A stretch of DNA of 64,000 nt from Parapristionchus giblindavisi (GCA_943737045.1 CALSFV010000308.1:1-64000); one strand, 5' to 3'; positions 33,653 through 45,727 are shown, counted from the stretch's first letter. Notes: generated by a model from the letters alone, not told the origin. Numbers and translations are program-made.

Positions 33653-34486
33653 ATGTCCAACGATATCGCTTGGCAAGTGATCCGCAACAACTCGTGCTTC
33701 CTCCGCCGTCAGCGCGGAATCAACAAGCACTTCTCCACCGAGCCTCTTAACCTTAAGGCCACCAACAGCAAGCTCTACTCTGGACTCGTCGGAAGAAGAG
33801 CCGTCGGAGTCACTCTTTCTGCTGATGGAAAGAACGTCGTTGTCTCCCACAAGAAGCTCGGTGAGTTATAATATTTTTTGCTTCCACAACGAAGAACTCG
33901 AATGTGGAAAATAACAGTATGCGTATAATTCCTTCGTTTTTCAATCATGTGATGAGTATTATATCATTTTCCATTGTGCTATGGCAAGAATAAGTGATTT
34001 CTAAACGGACTATTTTAAGGATCTCGCAAGAACCCCGCCAAGTCTGTCGTCTCAACCACCGTGAAGAAGGGAGCCCGCGGAACCGTCAAGTCTGTCCGTA
34101 ACTTCGTCAAGAGCGTCAACCCCAGATTCTCCAAGGTCTGTTTCTCTTTATTTAAAAAAAATAATTTGATGTGGTGTAGTAATGTAATTTTCGCCATAGA
34201 CTTGACAAAACGTCTTTTTAACGAATGATTGTAAAAGTACCAAGTATTTCTTTTGTATTTACTAAAGTATTTTTTTCCTATTCTCGATATTTATCATTCA
34301 ATAATTTTCAAATAAGATTTTGTACCTTTCATAGAGGTTGTTAATTCTGAAGCGTTGCGTATTGCGTCGCGGCTTCAGTTTCTCTTTCTCTCTCGCCCCT
34401 CCCTTATGCATTCGATTCAGCTCGCCGCACGACGTGCCTCTCAGCTCGTTCGCGCCATCAAGCGATCCAACAAGAAGACCGCCTAA
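33653..34486 (+). CDS. rpl-28: 60S ribosomal protein L28 (eL28)
   Basis: Three exons, 129 residues: 33653-33860, 34020-34135, 34421-34486. All junctions are in phase. The protein starts MSNDIAWQVIRNNSCFL, with the eL28 hallmarks WQ[VI]IRNNS near the N-terminus, FSTEPLNL, and a Lys/Arg-rich C-terminus ending KRSNKKTA. Length agrees with animal eL28 (126-137 residues). It is a structural component of the large ribosomal subunit. Codon choice is strongly biased to C-ending codons (AAG, CTC, GTC), as expected of a highly expressed gene. The receptor kinase reading frame begins only 67 bp after this stop. Confidence 0.97.
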
Positions 34487-34553
34487 GCTCTGACTTCATT
34501 CGTTGTTATCGCTGCTACATAAATTGTTGGCTCTTCACCCGTGTAATGTACAT

Positions 34554-37500
34554 ATGCAAGTGTGCCTCTTGGCATTACTTGCCTTCACAGTTGAAATTAC
34601 ATCCTCATGCACTGACGAAGGGCAATACTATTCTTGCAACTCATTCAAAAGTGAATTCACAATCACCAATGCAGCAAACCTTATTGTAAAAGAGAATTGT
34701 TCCTTACCCTCATACATTATGAATACTTCACATCTTGTTCTTCAATGCCCTATCGATTCTTTTAATTACTATTTTCTCGAAAACTTCGTCAAACTAGCGG
34801 ATCTATCCATACCTAACTGTAGAATAGCTGTACTACCATGGCAGATGATGGCTCTAAGCCGTAATCGTAGTCTGACAGTCGACCTGACTTCGTGTCCCTT
34901 ATCATGTTCGTGTATCAACTCTTGGTTGACCATCTCCAACAGTCTTTGGATGAAATATCTTGGATTATCCATTAACATCAAACATTCCCTCAACTGTGAT
35001 TTCTCCGATTGCCCATTATCATTAACGGTCCGACCGGCAAATATTAGTACAGCAATCGACTCCAATTTTTCAATAATTGCTACCACAAACCCCGCCCAAC
35101 CCATCGATCCTTCTATACACAAACCACGGTCTTACTTTGGATGGGCCCACGAATCTGGCCCTCCTGTCCACGTCCTAGGTCAAGAAAGTGTTACCAATAC
35201 TACCGTCACTCTGATCGTGGAACGAGTGACCGAAGACCATCTCGGTATCGTCGTTCTACGATGCTGGCATTGTTCACTGCCCAGAGTCGCCCTCACCTAC
35301 GTAAGCCTTGATGTCGTGCTCGTGGCGTTGTCGAGTAGAATAATGTATCTCGTATATTCGGTGTATCTACATCAAATTTTGCGGAATACTGTAGAAACAG
35401 TTCGAAAACGCTTTCCGATACAGTACTCTACAAAACAAGACTTACGTTGTTTACTGAAAAGTTTCGTGCACTTGGGTAGATCTAGTTCACGTGAACTATA
35501 ATAATATTGTGCTCGAACTATTTCTCTGAAAGTTTGCTGTCGTGACTGTCTGTGCTCATCTTGACTATTTATCTATTTATTTATATGACTTCTGTAAGAA
35601 CCCTGATTCAAGGTCCGTTTCCTGTCTCCCGTTCGAGCTGTGCTAACTAACGACAGTAGCACGCACGACACGCACCTCCTGCACATCAAAGGCGAACCGC
35701 TCGATAATGTCACCCTCGCCATATCCCATCATTACATTGGCGGAGAGGAAGGTAACGGGGGGATGCTCCTGGGTGGAAATTACGGTATCCATGATTATCG
35801 ATTAGTCGTAGAAAGCCTTGTACAGTTTGAGGAATCCCCTCTGTACAGGCTTAGGGGAGATGAGAATTGTTTTTCGCGACACTCTTGTATGCCTAGTAAC
35901 GGCGGAGGAGAGCTTACACGACTTAGCATTACTTGACAGGCGTTGCATCTCCTCGACACACATATTAGTTATAGTTATTGCTGTTAGATCTTGACTTAGG
36001 ACTTAAGACTTAGAACTTAAGGCTTAGGACTTCCGACTTATGACTTCCGACTTAGGACTTAGGACTTAAGACTAAGTACTTAGGCTACATGACATCGGAT
36101 GAGTCGGAAGAGCAGCTCCTGACTACCCGTCCAATATCCTTCTTCGGTGGAGCCATACACGTCTCTCCCATGGGCGGGTACGAATATATTTTATAAAATA
36201 AACACAAAAATGTTAAATTTACAACAAAATTTTATGAAATTTTCCACTCTCGTCTGCTTACAACTAAATAGAAGTGTGACAGGAAGAGACTGTGTACTTT
36301 CTCAGTTATTTATGAATGTGAGAGTGTGGCCAACGCGGAGAGTTGCACTTTAACGCGGTGTGTTCTTTTTGGACAAACTAAAGCAAGAGTAGGATTTTTC
36401 GGCGTCTCCTCTCATGGCATACTATTTCCTATGATCTGTGGTCACATAAGCATGCCCTGTGGCAATTTGAAACTTTCCGCTCTGGCAAATCTCTCTCGTA
36501 GACGAAAAATGTGAGAGAGTATTGCCAGAGCGGAGAGTCAAATTAGCGTGTGTCTTTAATATGCGTCTACGTAACTTACTGTTCATCTAAATTATTTCGC
36601 GTCAATGATTTCGATGCATCAACATCGAGATTTATGAGTCATTAGAAGATGTGTTCCTGACGGCTCTAATTCTATGATATTATTATAAAATTTATAAAAT
36701 TAATGCATTTTTAAATGTAAAAAAAATTGATTACATTGAAAATTTTGATCTGGAATTACTAGGAACACTGAAACCTTACCACTTTAAAAACCAAATCTTA
36801 GAAAAAAAGAAACCCTATTAATACTAATCCATTTGGAGTCTCACCTTTTCTCCAGCATGCACTTTGCTCAACAAGCGAGATGGACAAAGAATTTGTTGAA
36901 CAAACTAAATTCATTTTTCATTAACTAATCAAATTTCGGTTTATTTTTCCCGATTTCCAAATCTCTCAACAGTTTTATCAGTGAATATCAATGGTGTTTG
37001 CTCCCTATCATTGCGAAATCTGTTTGTGCCTCCCTTGGGAATAATTTGAGGCGTGTAATAGCCATTGGTTCTCACCATATATCACTCCGGTGCACTTTTT
37101 ATTCACCAACTTCGCGTTTTTATGTGTCACTCCGCCGAGAGTGCGACTTACTCTCCAATCTCGTATTGCCTAGCAACACTCACACTTCACTCCTTCGAGC
37201 GCTAGATATCTCATTTCCGGTGTGTGATCTTTGATCTCTACCGGCCCTTGGTAACGCCCCTGATACTGGTGTGTGATCTTTGATCTTTGAGGGAGTATTC
37301 ATCATTAGAGAACAATGTTTCCCTGTGCTGCTTGATCTTTGATCTCTAGTCAGTGCATTCCTGGCCTCTATCCATGTTGATCTTTGATCTTTTAACGTCA
37401 AGGTCTGATTGATCTTTGATCTTTGTGTCCTGTACCTCTGATGTAGTATGCATGTGCTGCGGGGCAGTAAAGAGTTTAAGTCACATCTTCTTCTTCCTCT

Positions 37501-40500
37501 CCATCTTTCCCTCTCTCATTCATGCCCACTTCTGATGCATGCATGTCTCTCATTATGGTAGATGAGATATTATGGAAGGAGAGGGGGAGATCCAAGAGGA
37601 AGAGGGAGAGATCCAAAAAGGAGAGGGAGAGAACCAAGAGGAAGAGGGAGAGATCCAAAAAGGAGAGGGAGAGAACCAAGAGGAAGAGGGAGAGATCCAG
37701 AAAGGAGAGGGAGAGAAAAAGAGGACAGAGCATAGATCATGAGAGATGTATGAAGCAGCACTAATCGAGAATGTGAAATGAGGATGGGAGAGGGAGAGGG
37801 AGAGAAAAAGGAGAGGGAGAGGGAGAGGGAGAGGGAGAGGGAGAGGGAGAGGGAGAGGGACAGGGAGAAGGAGAGAAAAGGGAGAGGGAGAGGGAGAGTA
37901 GGTATCATTTCCTATATGTAAGTGGTAGTGTAGTGGACGTTGCTTCTTCGCTGGGTGTGGAGAGGAAGAGGGAGAGGGAGAAGAAGAGGGAGACGGAGAG
38001 GGAGAGAAAAGGGAGAGGGAGAAGGAGAAGGAGAGGGACAGGAGCATAATTAGTTTCTCTCTCTCACCACTACTTCACCTCGTGTCTCCTTTCTCCTCCT
38101 TCTCCTTCTTCTTCTTCTCCTTCTTCTGGTTGCGATTGAGAGTCGTCGTCATATACAGAATAAACATCATCTGTCCATTGTCGAGAGCTTACACGTGATT
38201 GGGCTTATTATGCAATGGTGGCGTGGAGAATGGTAAAAGGCGCCGAGGGTTACTGTAGGATCGTAGATTGTGGTGCGGAGAATGGTAATATGCCCTGAGG
38301 GTTACTGTAGGACGGGTTACTGTAATGTTCCCGATGCACTCTTTCTTTGGTGGAACGGGGACTTGCATTTCTATCAACGACCCTTTCGAACTACATACAT
38401 AACTTGAATTTGTTTTGCTTTATTTAGGAAATAAAGTTGATCGATTGATTGTTGGAAACATTTCAGCTATGAATAGACGGTCGTGAATATCATAATAATA
38501 TAACAGTAACTGAACCGAGAACAACAATAATATTATAACTGAACTGGGAAAATATAATTGTATAATAATAATAATAATTATTATTATTATTATAACTGTG
38601 GAGAGATGTATATGAATGGAATACATCTCTACACAGTTATATTACAATTATATTATATTATATTATATATTATATTATATTATATTATATTATATTATAT
38701 TATATTATATTATATTATATTATATTATATTATATTATATTATATTATATTATATTATATTATATTATATTATATTATATACACAATTATATTACCCGAG
38801 GAGTACATGGACATGGTAGAAGCGAAAGTGCGATGAGAAGTGCAGGCTGTGATAATAATAATAAACAAAATCTACCGAAGAGTAGCTCCTGACTAGCCGA
38901 CAAAATATTTTTCATGATGTATTTAAAAAAAAAGTCTGTAAAAAATAATTAAGCGCAGATGAAAATAATTCTATATGAATATGAATTGAAAGTTCAAAAA
39001 TCAATTCAGTCTGATGTTACAGTAATCCCCGATACTCTCACTGTCCCCTACAGTAATCTAACCCACATGATTCAGGCATTGGGTCTTCCCCTTCCGTCTG
39101 TACTCCATCTACTCTGCCGCCTGCTCCTTCTGTGACTTTGACCATCGGACGGGCCGATTCTCGTTCCGCGTCTGCCACAATGACACCTGCACCGAGCTCG
39201 CCGCCAACATCACGCATCCCATCACCGACGGGGTACGGTAGTTATGATGATTACGGTATCGATAGGGACACGGTCTTATTAAGGGGTATGGTATCGATAG
39301 GTGTACAGTAAGTTTACTAATAAATGGTTACAGTATCCATAGGGGGTACGTGGGCAGGTCCTGATTTGGTTTTGGATACTCGTTGAGATGAAAATGTTGG
39401 GCTTACTGTAGAGATCGGGTTAATGTAGGCAGTTACCGTTCAGGTACTGTAATATCCGGGTTACGGTAGTTTTCATGGTTTGGTACGGTACTATTTGGGT
39501 ACGGCAGTATCCGGTTACGGTATTTCATGGTTATTGATTGGTTGCAGGTGGACACGTTCGATGGACGTCTGCCGAGTCGTCGAATCTATTCCGTCGTCTT
39601 CGTGCCTGTTTTCATCTTTGTCGGACTGGTCGTCCTCTACTTCTTCATACGACTGAGAAAGGTAAGATCTTTGATCTTTGATCTTTAGTAATTATCGTGC
39701 ATCTATGGCTAGATATTGAAAATTTCTACTTTTGATGTTTACATTTATCTATAATCTTGTGCCAATGATCTATGGTTACTGTTGTCTACAAGACCTAGAT
39801 CACGGTAGTTGCCATGTGCTGGATGATCTTTGATCTCTAGGATGATCACGGTAATGATCACTGCTCAGAAACTGCCGAAGTCATCGCGACGTCGCGAATC
39901 GGAAGGCACCGAACAGACGAGACTCGAGGAGCGCAGTAGTATCAGCAGTGGCTACGCCCATGTCACACTGCCATCGCTCGAGCTGGGTGATATACAGATG
40001 CACGAGAAGATCGGACAGGTTTGATCTTTGATCTTTAATGTTTTAGATTCTCTCTCATACCATTCGAAGTTTTTCATAATCACGAATGGAACCTAGCTAG
40101 AGTTTTTTTAGATTTGTTTTTTTTTGAAAACTAGACTTGAACTCTACACAGCCATAGTTGAAAGATCAATATGGTAGATATACTGTATGTCGACGATTTA
40201 TTGATTTTATTGATTTTATCGGAACTTATCGATCGATATTTCAGGGTGCGTTCGGTGAGGTCTTCCGTGCCACACTCTCCAATGTCAAAGATATGCCGGT
40301 TGCAGTGAAGGTGATACGTGATGTGGAGGAGAAAGAGGTGAGGGTGAACTCTGATCTTTGATCTTTGATCTTTAATCTTTTGCTTTTGAATTCACGAGTT
40401 CGACAAATTCTAGGCCCTAAAATTGATTGGATGTTCGATCTTTGATCTTTGGCTGTTGAACTCACGAGTACGATTCAATCTAATATATGTAGTTCCATAC

Positions 40501-43500
40501 TTTCCACTACAAGCCCAAGCAAGGCCCTAAAATTGATTGGATCTTCGATCTTTGATCTTTGAACTTTGATCTTTAATCTTTGATCTTTGATCTCTTCATT
40601 CCACAGGCCAAAGAGGCTGCGCTCCTCTCGCGTCTCAATCACGAGAATATCGTCCGTCTCTTTGGCACATCTCGCGATGGCGATCGACTCCTGCTCGTGC
40701 TGGAACTCATGCAATTGGGTGAGAGATTGATTTTTGATCTTTGATCTTTAATCTTTGATCTTTGGACTTTGATCTCTGCTACATGAACTTTGTTTTCTAA
40801 TATAGATTGAAACTTGAGTTTGCAATGTGATCTTTGATCTTTGATATTTGTTATCGTTCACAGGAACACGCTTTTTATTAGTTGCATCTTGATCGTGTGA
40901 TTTTGGGCTTGATCTTTGATCCTTCCATAAGACTACCGCAAGTTGTGAAAGTGATCTTTGATCTTTGATCTTTGATCTTTGCTCAGGAACATTGTTTTCT
41001 AATATAGATTGAAACTTAAGTTTGCAATGTGATCTTTGATCTTTGATATTTGTTATCGTTCACAGGAACACGCTTTTTATTAGTTGCATCTTGATCGTGT
41101 GATTTTGGGCTTGATCTTTGATCCTTCCATAAGACTACCGCAAGTTGTGAAAGTGATCTTTGATCTTTGATCTTTGATCTTTGATCTTTGCTCAGGAACA
41201 TTGTTTTCTAATATAGATTGAAACTTAAGTTTGCAATGTGATCTTTTATCTTTGATATTTGTTATCTTTCACAGGAACACGCTTTTTATTAGTTGCATCT
41301 TGATCTTGTGATTTTGGGCTTGATCTTTGATCTCTTCCATAAGACTACCGCAAGTTGTGAGAGTGATCTTTGATCTTTGATCTTTGCTCAGGAACATTGT
41401 TTTCTAATATAGATTGAAACTTAAGTTTGCAATGTGATCTTTGATCTTTGATATTTGTTATCTTTCACAGGAACACGCTTTTTATTAGTTGCATCTTGAT
41501 CTTGTGATTTTGGGCTTGATCTTTGATCTCTTCCATAAGACTACCGCAAGTTGTGAAAGTGATCTTTGATCTTTGATCTTTGATCTCTCAGGTGATCTGC
41601 GCACCTACGTGGCGGATCGTCGCCCTCGACCGGGCGAGTACACGCAGTTCCCGCCCGCAATTCTGGACGAGGAGATGATCAATATCGTGCGACAGGTATC
41701 TCACTTGCTTCGCCTCGTTCTATAATTTTCTTTTCTTTTTCACCTCTCTGTTTATCGTTAAAGATAAATAAATTATGATATTAGAGGTAGGAATTATGCG
41801 GGGAGGTGGAGTAGAAAAATAAGCTTGTGAATCAAAATCTGGGATAGTTTCACAGTAGCACAGTAGACATCTTGGCTAACAGTCAACAAGCAGCACTACA
41901 CAGTTCTTATATTCATTTCGACGTTGATCTTTGATCTTTAGTCTTTTTTTTCTGTGTCTAGACCAGGCTGAAACACCGTTCACGTTTCTGTAAGCTTATT
42001 AGTACTGTACTATCTTAAAATTAGTTTAATACATTTTATCTTTCGATATTTGATCTTTGGTATTTGATCTTTGGGCTTTGGACTTTGATCTTTGATCTCT
42101 TAATTTCAGATCGTTACCGGTATCTCGTATCTGTCCGAGATGGGAGTGGTGCATCGGGATCTGGCCGCCCGTAACTGCCTCGTATCCGGCGAATCGGATC
42201 GACACCTGTGCATGGCTAGCAGTAGACCGCCGATCACGGTCAAGGTACGGTAGGAACACTCGAAGTGGGGATCGACAAATGACTTTTTAAAATTTATTTG
42301 AAATAAAGAAAGCAAGGGAGATATTAACAATGGGTTGTGCTGGAAAATTTGTAAAGAAAAGAGATCTTAAACGATGCAGTGTTTCGGCCATGGTCCTAGT
42401 AGAGACGTAGAGAACGTAGAGAACGTAGAGACCTAGTAGAGTAACGTACCTCGATCGCTCGGAACATCTCCTTCACAAGCAAGGAAATATATTGTTTTTC
42501 CTTTTTCCAATTTCATTTTTTTGAATGACATGATTTAAAGGGAGCGTTACCTCACTCAATGAATTCATTGCGCACACTATTTCTCTGTTCTCTAATAACG
42601 AGCGAGCATTGCGCGTCGAAGAGACCAGTGAGTGAGGTTACGCTCCCTTTAACTACTGCTCAATCGATTACAATCTCTATTCTTGCTTTCATCTATCGTC
42701 AACTGACTTTATTCCCCACCCTTACCCTTACAGATCAGCGACTTCGGCATGAGTCGTCGGCTGTACTCGCACTCCGAGTACTACCGTATGCAGACGGCGA
42801 CGTCGGTGGCGCTTCCCGTACGATGGCTGCCGCCCGAGGCACTCAACACCGGGGTGTTCAATATGTTCACGGATATATGGTAAGTGATCTGCGTTACTTT
42901 GAAAACTTGGCAAAGTGCCAAAACAAAGTATCGTATGGCACACCATGGTGTAGTTTAATACACAATTTGATACGCTCAACACGTTCAACATGTTCACGGA
43001 TATATGGTGGGTGATGATCGAAAGTTAAAAAAATCACCAAAAACAAAGATCGCAAAATGGAGGAAAACTACGCGAAAATTCACTTTACTGTAAACACTGT
43101 TTACACTTCTAACACCGGGGTGTTCAATATGTTCACTGATACATGGTGAGTGGTGATCGAAATCCATGGTTGGTTTACTCGGAAATGGGAAAGATGCTCA
43201 AAAAATGTTTTGTACACTGTTTTTTTTGCAACTCGTTTCGTTTTGAGTGCAATGCCAGCGTGATTAGCTCATAACGTTACAGAATTAAATTCCAGAATTT
43301 CTCCTTTAGTTTCAAAAATCTTCTAATTTGATTCGTAGTTTCTATGTAAGCTCAGCTCGAGTTGTCTGAGTTGACACAACACAATCAATAATACTATAGA
43401 GGCTGATAGAGATAAAGAGATGGACTATTGGTCTTTAGAATTGTGATTAATAAACCGATGATTTCATCTCTCGCAAGAGCTTGCGCAAATGAATTGCAAA

Positions 43501-45169
43501 AGCGTGAGAATATGTTGATAAAAGTGCAGGTCCTGAGAAAGTGACGTAGTTGTTGCTCGGAAACAGCCCAGATTTCGTTGTAAAATGTGTATACTTTGGA
43601 ATCTGTGTTGGGTATAAATCTTCGCCTCTCCCTGATTATCTGGGACTACGGTATATTCCTGGATGGAAAATTACAATCCTCTTGAATGGAAAAGATTTCG
43701 GTACCTTCCTACCTTCTCCATTCCAATTATTTCTCCAAATTTCCTCAGTATAATCGTATGTCGAAACATCCTTATAATACATGAAATAAATAAATAATTA
43801 TAAAATAAAACAAAATAAAAATAAACATGGCAGGGCACTAGGCGTGACCATCTGGGAGGTGTACTCGTTCGGAGAGTTGCCATTCGCTGATCTCTCAACA
43901 CAGGAGCTGCTGGCGGTGTGCATGGCGGGCGTTCGACCGCCCCAGCCGCCCGCGGCCCCCGAGGCCATGTATGATCTCATGATGAGGTATTTGATCTTTG
44001 ATCTTTGGACTTTGATCTTTGATCTTTTGGACTTTGATCTATGATCTTTGATCTTTTCCAGATGTTGGGAGAAAGTGCCCGAGGAGCGGATAACGCCCAA
44101 GCAAGCTCTATTACACGAAGCGATACGACGACCTGGTGGTAAGAATAATAGTAATAATAATAAATGATAAAATTACTAATAGTGTTTATAAAATTGGTTA
44201 AGACATTAATACTGTCTCGGTTTTTTTTTAATTTCACCTATTTTAATGGTACGTCAGTTTTCATTATATTGAAAAACTAACGCACCATTTTATAAACATA
44301 CATTATGAATGTAGAAACATACATTACTTTGCTTTGCTTGGTCAGTCTGATGTTAAATTGAGGGTGAAAATATACGTTTGCCTACACATTAAAGTTAAAA
44401 TTACATAATGTCATAAAAATTGATTACAAATGTGTCTTATGGTGTGTTAATTCACTAATGAAAAACCAAAACACTACGTAAAATGTTTGAGTGTGTGTTG
44501 AAATCAGATAAATATATAAGGAAGTCTAATTATGTATATTATGTAAACGTAATAAGGAAGTCGATGCATATAGTCTACGCGAGAATGTACTTTTCGTGCT
44601 TTTCGCGTGACGTTCTTTACGATTCTTTGAAAGTGAGATTGGCGGGAAGCTAATTATATATATTTATTTGATCTACACCCGAGAGCGCAACGAGAATAGT
44701 GTAAGCAAGAAAGGGGATATAAATAAGGATAAATATATAAATATATATATATAAATAAATATATAAATATATACATAATGATATGATAATGAAAGTAATT
44801 TTCCAATTTTTAGTGGTATATATTCATTTGGAATGAAGATAATTGAGAGTGTGTTTCGAGGGAGGTCATGATGAGACAAAAGTTAGAGCCAAAGCGAGAA
44901 AGAGTATGCAAAAGTGATTGAGCGCGGACGGTTACTGTACATTATGGTCCTTGTGATGTCGATGTGACGGAGAAACACTGTGCATTTGATCTGTTCGGTA
45001 AAGTAAATTTCGATATATTTAACTACTTACACAAATAAAAATTTAGCAAATATATTATAATTTTATTAGTTATTATTTAAATTAAGATGATCTGCCCCCA
45101 TCGACCTCCATCACTTCATCGATTGGTTCCGCGTGGACGCAAGCGTCAGACGCGCCACTCCTACCGTAG
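34554..45169 (+). CDS. trk-1: TRK-like receptor tyrosine kinase
   Basis: Exons: 34554-35300, 35613-35751, (36116-36177 uncertain), 39076-39232, 39548-39661, 39869-40018, 40245-40337, 40607-40718, 41592-41695, 42110-42244, 42734-42879, 43834-43986, 44062-44138, 45087-45169. The protein has a signal peptide (MQVCLLALLAFTV), then a Cys-rich LRR-C-terminal-like segment (CPLSCSCINSWL ... CDFSDC) and an Ig-like stretch (TLIVERVTEDH..VVLRCWH), the arrangement of TRK ectodomains. A transmembrane helix follows in exon 39548-39661 (VFVPVFIFVGLVVLYFFI), then the kinase: IGQGAFGEVF, VAVK, HRDLAARNCLV, ISDFGMSRRLYS..EYYR, LPVRWLPPEAL, GVTIWEVYSFGELPF, CWEKVPEER. DFGMSR plus a paired Tyr-Tyr is TRK/ROR/MUSK-like. 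Phases agree except between 35751 (phase 1) and 39076 (needs two carried bases), so an ectodomain exon is missing or misplaced. There is no NPXY Shc site in the juxtamembrane and no PLC-gamma-type tail. C. elegans trk-1 is the likely counterpart. Confidence 0.78.
35613..35751 (+). CDS. Ectodomain exon of the TRK-like gene (3' boundary uncertain)
   Basis: It follows acceptor ATTCAAG and continues the Ig-like domain (VRFLSPVRAVLTN ... DNVTLAISHHY). A donor GTAACG is at 35752, but the frame stays open to 35936, so a later donor is possible. As drawn it leaves phase 1, which does not suit exon 39076-39232. Confidence 0.55.
36116..36177 (+). CDS. Candidate extra TRK ectodomain exon
   Basis: Bounded by AGCAG and GTACGA. 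Read in phase 0 it gives TTRPISFFGGAIHVSPMGG and leaves the two bases needed by the exon at 39076, where HWVFPFRLYS follows smoothly. However, exon 35613-35751 as drawn would enter it in phase 1. Its left edge resembles sequence at 38874-38908. Confidence 0.35.
38643..38785. repeat. Pentanucleotide (ATTAT)n array
   Basis: About 27 near-perfect ATTAT units, bordered by CTACACAGTTATA on the left, complementary to CACAATTATA-like text on the right. An AATAAT run and TTATTA run just upstream (38562-38595) add a perfect small palindrome. Confidence 0.92.
40781..41585 (+). repeat. Four-copy tandem repeat of about 200 bp in a TRK intron
   Basis: Units start near 40784, 40987, 41197 and 41392 with GAAC.TTGTTTTCTAATATAG. 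Each contains GATCTTT runs, an internal TTCACAGGAACACGC (acceptor-like) and CATAAGACTACCGCAAGTTGTG. The last unit runs into the genuine acceptor at 41590. Units differ by a few substitutions and by GATCTTT copy number. Confidence 0.92.
42535..42652. mobile_element. Inverted-repeat element with TTAAAGGGAGCG ends
   Basis: Ends TTAAAGGGAGCGTTACCTCACTC and the complement GAGTGAGGTTACGCTCCCTTTAA, around an ATTTCTCTGTTCTCTAATAACGAGCGAGC core. A sister copy is at 46748-46851 in the dynein light chain gene, ends TTAAAGGGAGCGTTACCTCTC. TTAA at both ends may be the duplicated target. Confidence 0.82.
42973..43150 (+). repeat. Two partial copies of a TRK exon end with donor
   Basis: The true exon ends at 42879 with NMFTDIW-coding sequence followed by GTAAGT. 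In the next intron, 42973-43006 (followed by GTGGGT) and 43111-43145 (followed by GTGAGT) repeat that last 35 bp almost exactly, including the donor. Neither has an acceptor in front. Confidence 0.85.
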
Positions 45170-45727
45170 TCTACCAGCTGTGTAGCAGCCCCGCCCGTAC
45201 GGCTCGCAAGGGCTGCTACACAGTCTCCTACCGTAGTCTCTACCTGCTGTGTAGCAACACAGTCACTCGCTTTCGTTCTGTGTGTTTGTAGTGTGTTGCT
45301 TTTATCGATAGATAATCTCGTGATCTACTAATCGATAATTATCGATTCGAAATCTTTTCTAGTCGATTCTTCCATACTCACCCAGTGATTCGTGATATAT
45401 CCCCCTTGATCTTTAACCTTTTATCGTTGATCTCACAGTGAATTTCTCACCGGGTATACTGTATTCGTCCCCACTTTATCGATTGTTTTCTTAAATCATA
45501 AGTTGGTACGGGGCGTGGATGAAATCATTAACAGATTCTTTAAAATAATAATTCGTAAATCATATTTTGATCTTTGATCTTTGTTCTTTGTTCTCTGCTA
45601 TCATCTCAGTCTCGTACATATTCTCTGCTGATTGTTCTTATAAGATGTATCATAGATTGTTCATATTTCAAGTTGTATTTATACAAAATTAAAAATAATA
45701 AAGAGTATATTTATTTATTTATTTAAT
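45170..45727. other. Shared 3' region of the TRK (+) and dynein light chain (-) genes
   Basis: The stop codons face each other 558 bp apart. AATAAA-like signals are present for + (AATAATAAAGAG, about 45697) and for - (complement of TTTATTTATTTATTT, 45709-45723). It contains a hairpin (45177-45223) and a short GATCTTT run (45568-45590). Confidence 0.6.
45177..45223 (+). other. Perfect 13-bp hairpin in the TRK 3' UTR
   Basis: Arms CTGTGTAGCAGCC and GGCTGCTACACAG are exact complements around a 21-nt GC-rich loop. The left arm with its CTACCGTAGTCTACC leader recurs at about 45226-45265 as CTACCGTAGTCTCTACCTGCTGTGTAGCA. Function unknown. Confidence 0.75.

Larger units (their letters stand above)
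35752..39075. other. Long TRK intron with repeats
   Basis: Contents: GACTTAGGACTTA-type minisatellite (36000-36085), an inverted-repeat element with CCGCTCTGGCAA arms (36477-36538), GATCTTT arrays (37205-37425), GGGAGA arrays (37570-37900, 37960-38042), and a TATAT/TTATA array (38643-38785). Apart from the candidate exon at 36116 nothing coding is recognised. Confidence 0.6.

Noticed and set aside
40781..41591. Regularly spaced repeats considered as a CRISPR-like array
   Set aside because: Units are tandem without unique spacers, lie in a eukaryotic intron, and contain splice-like motifs.
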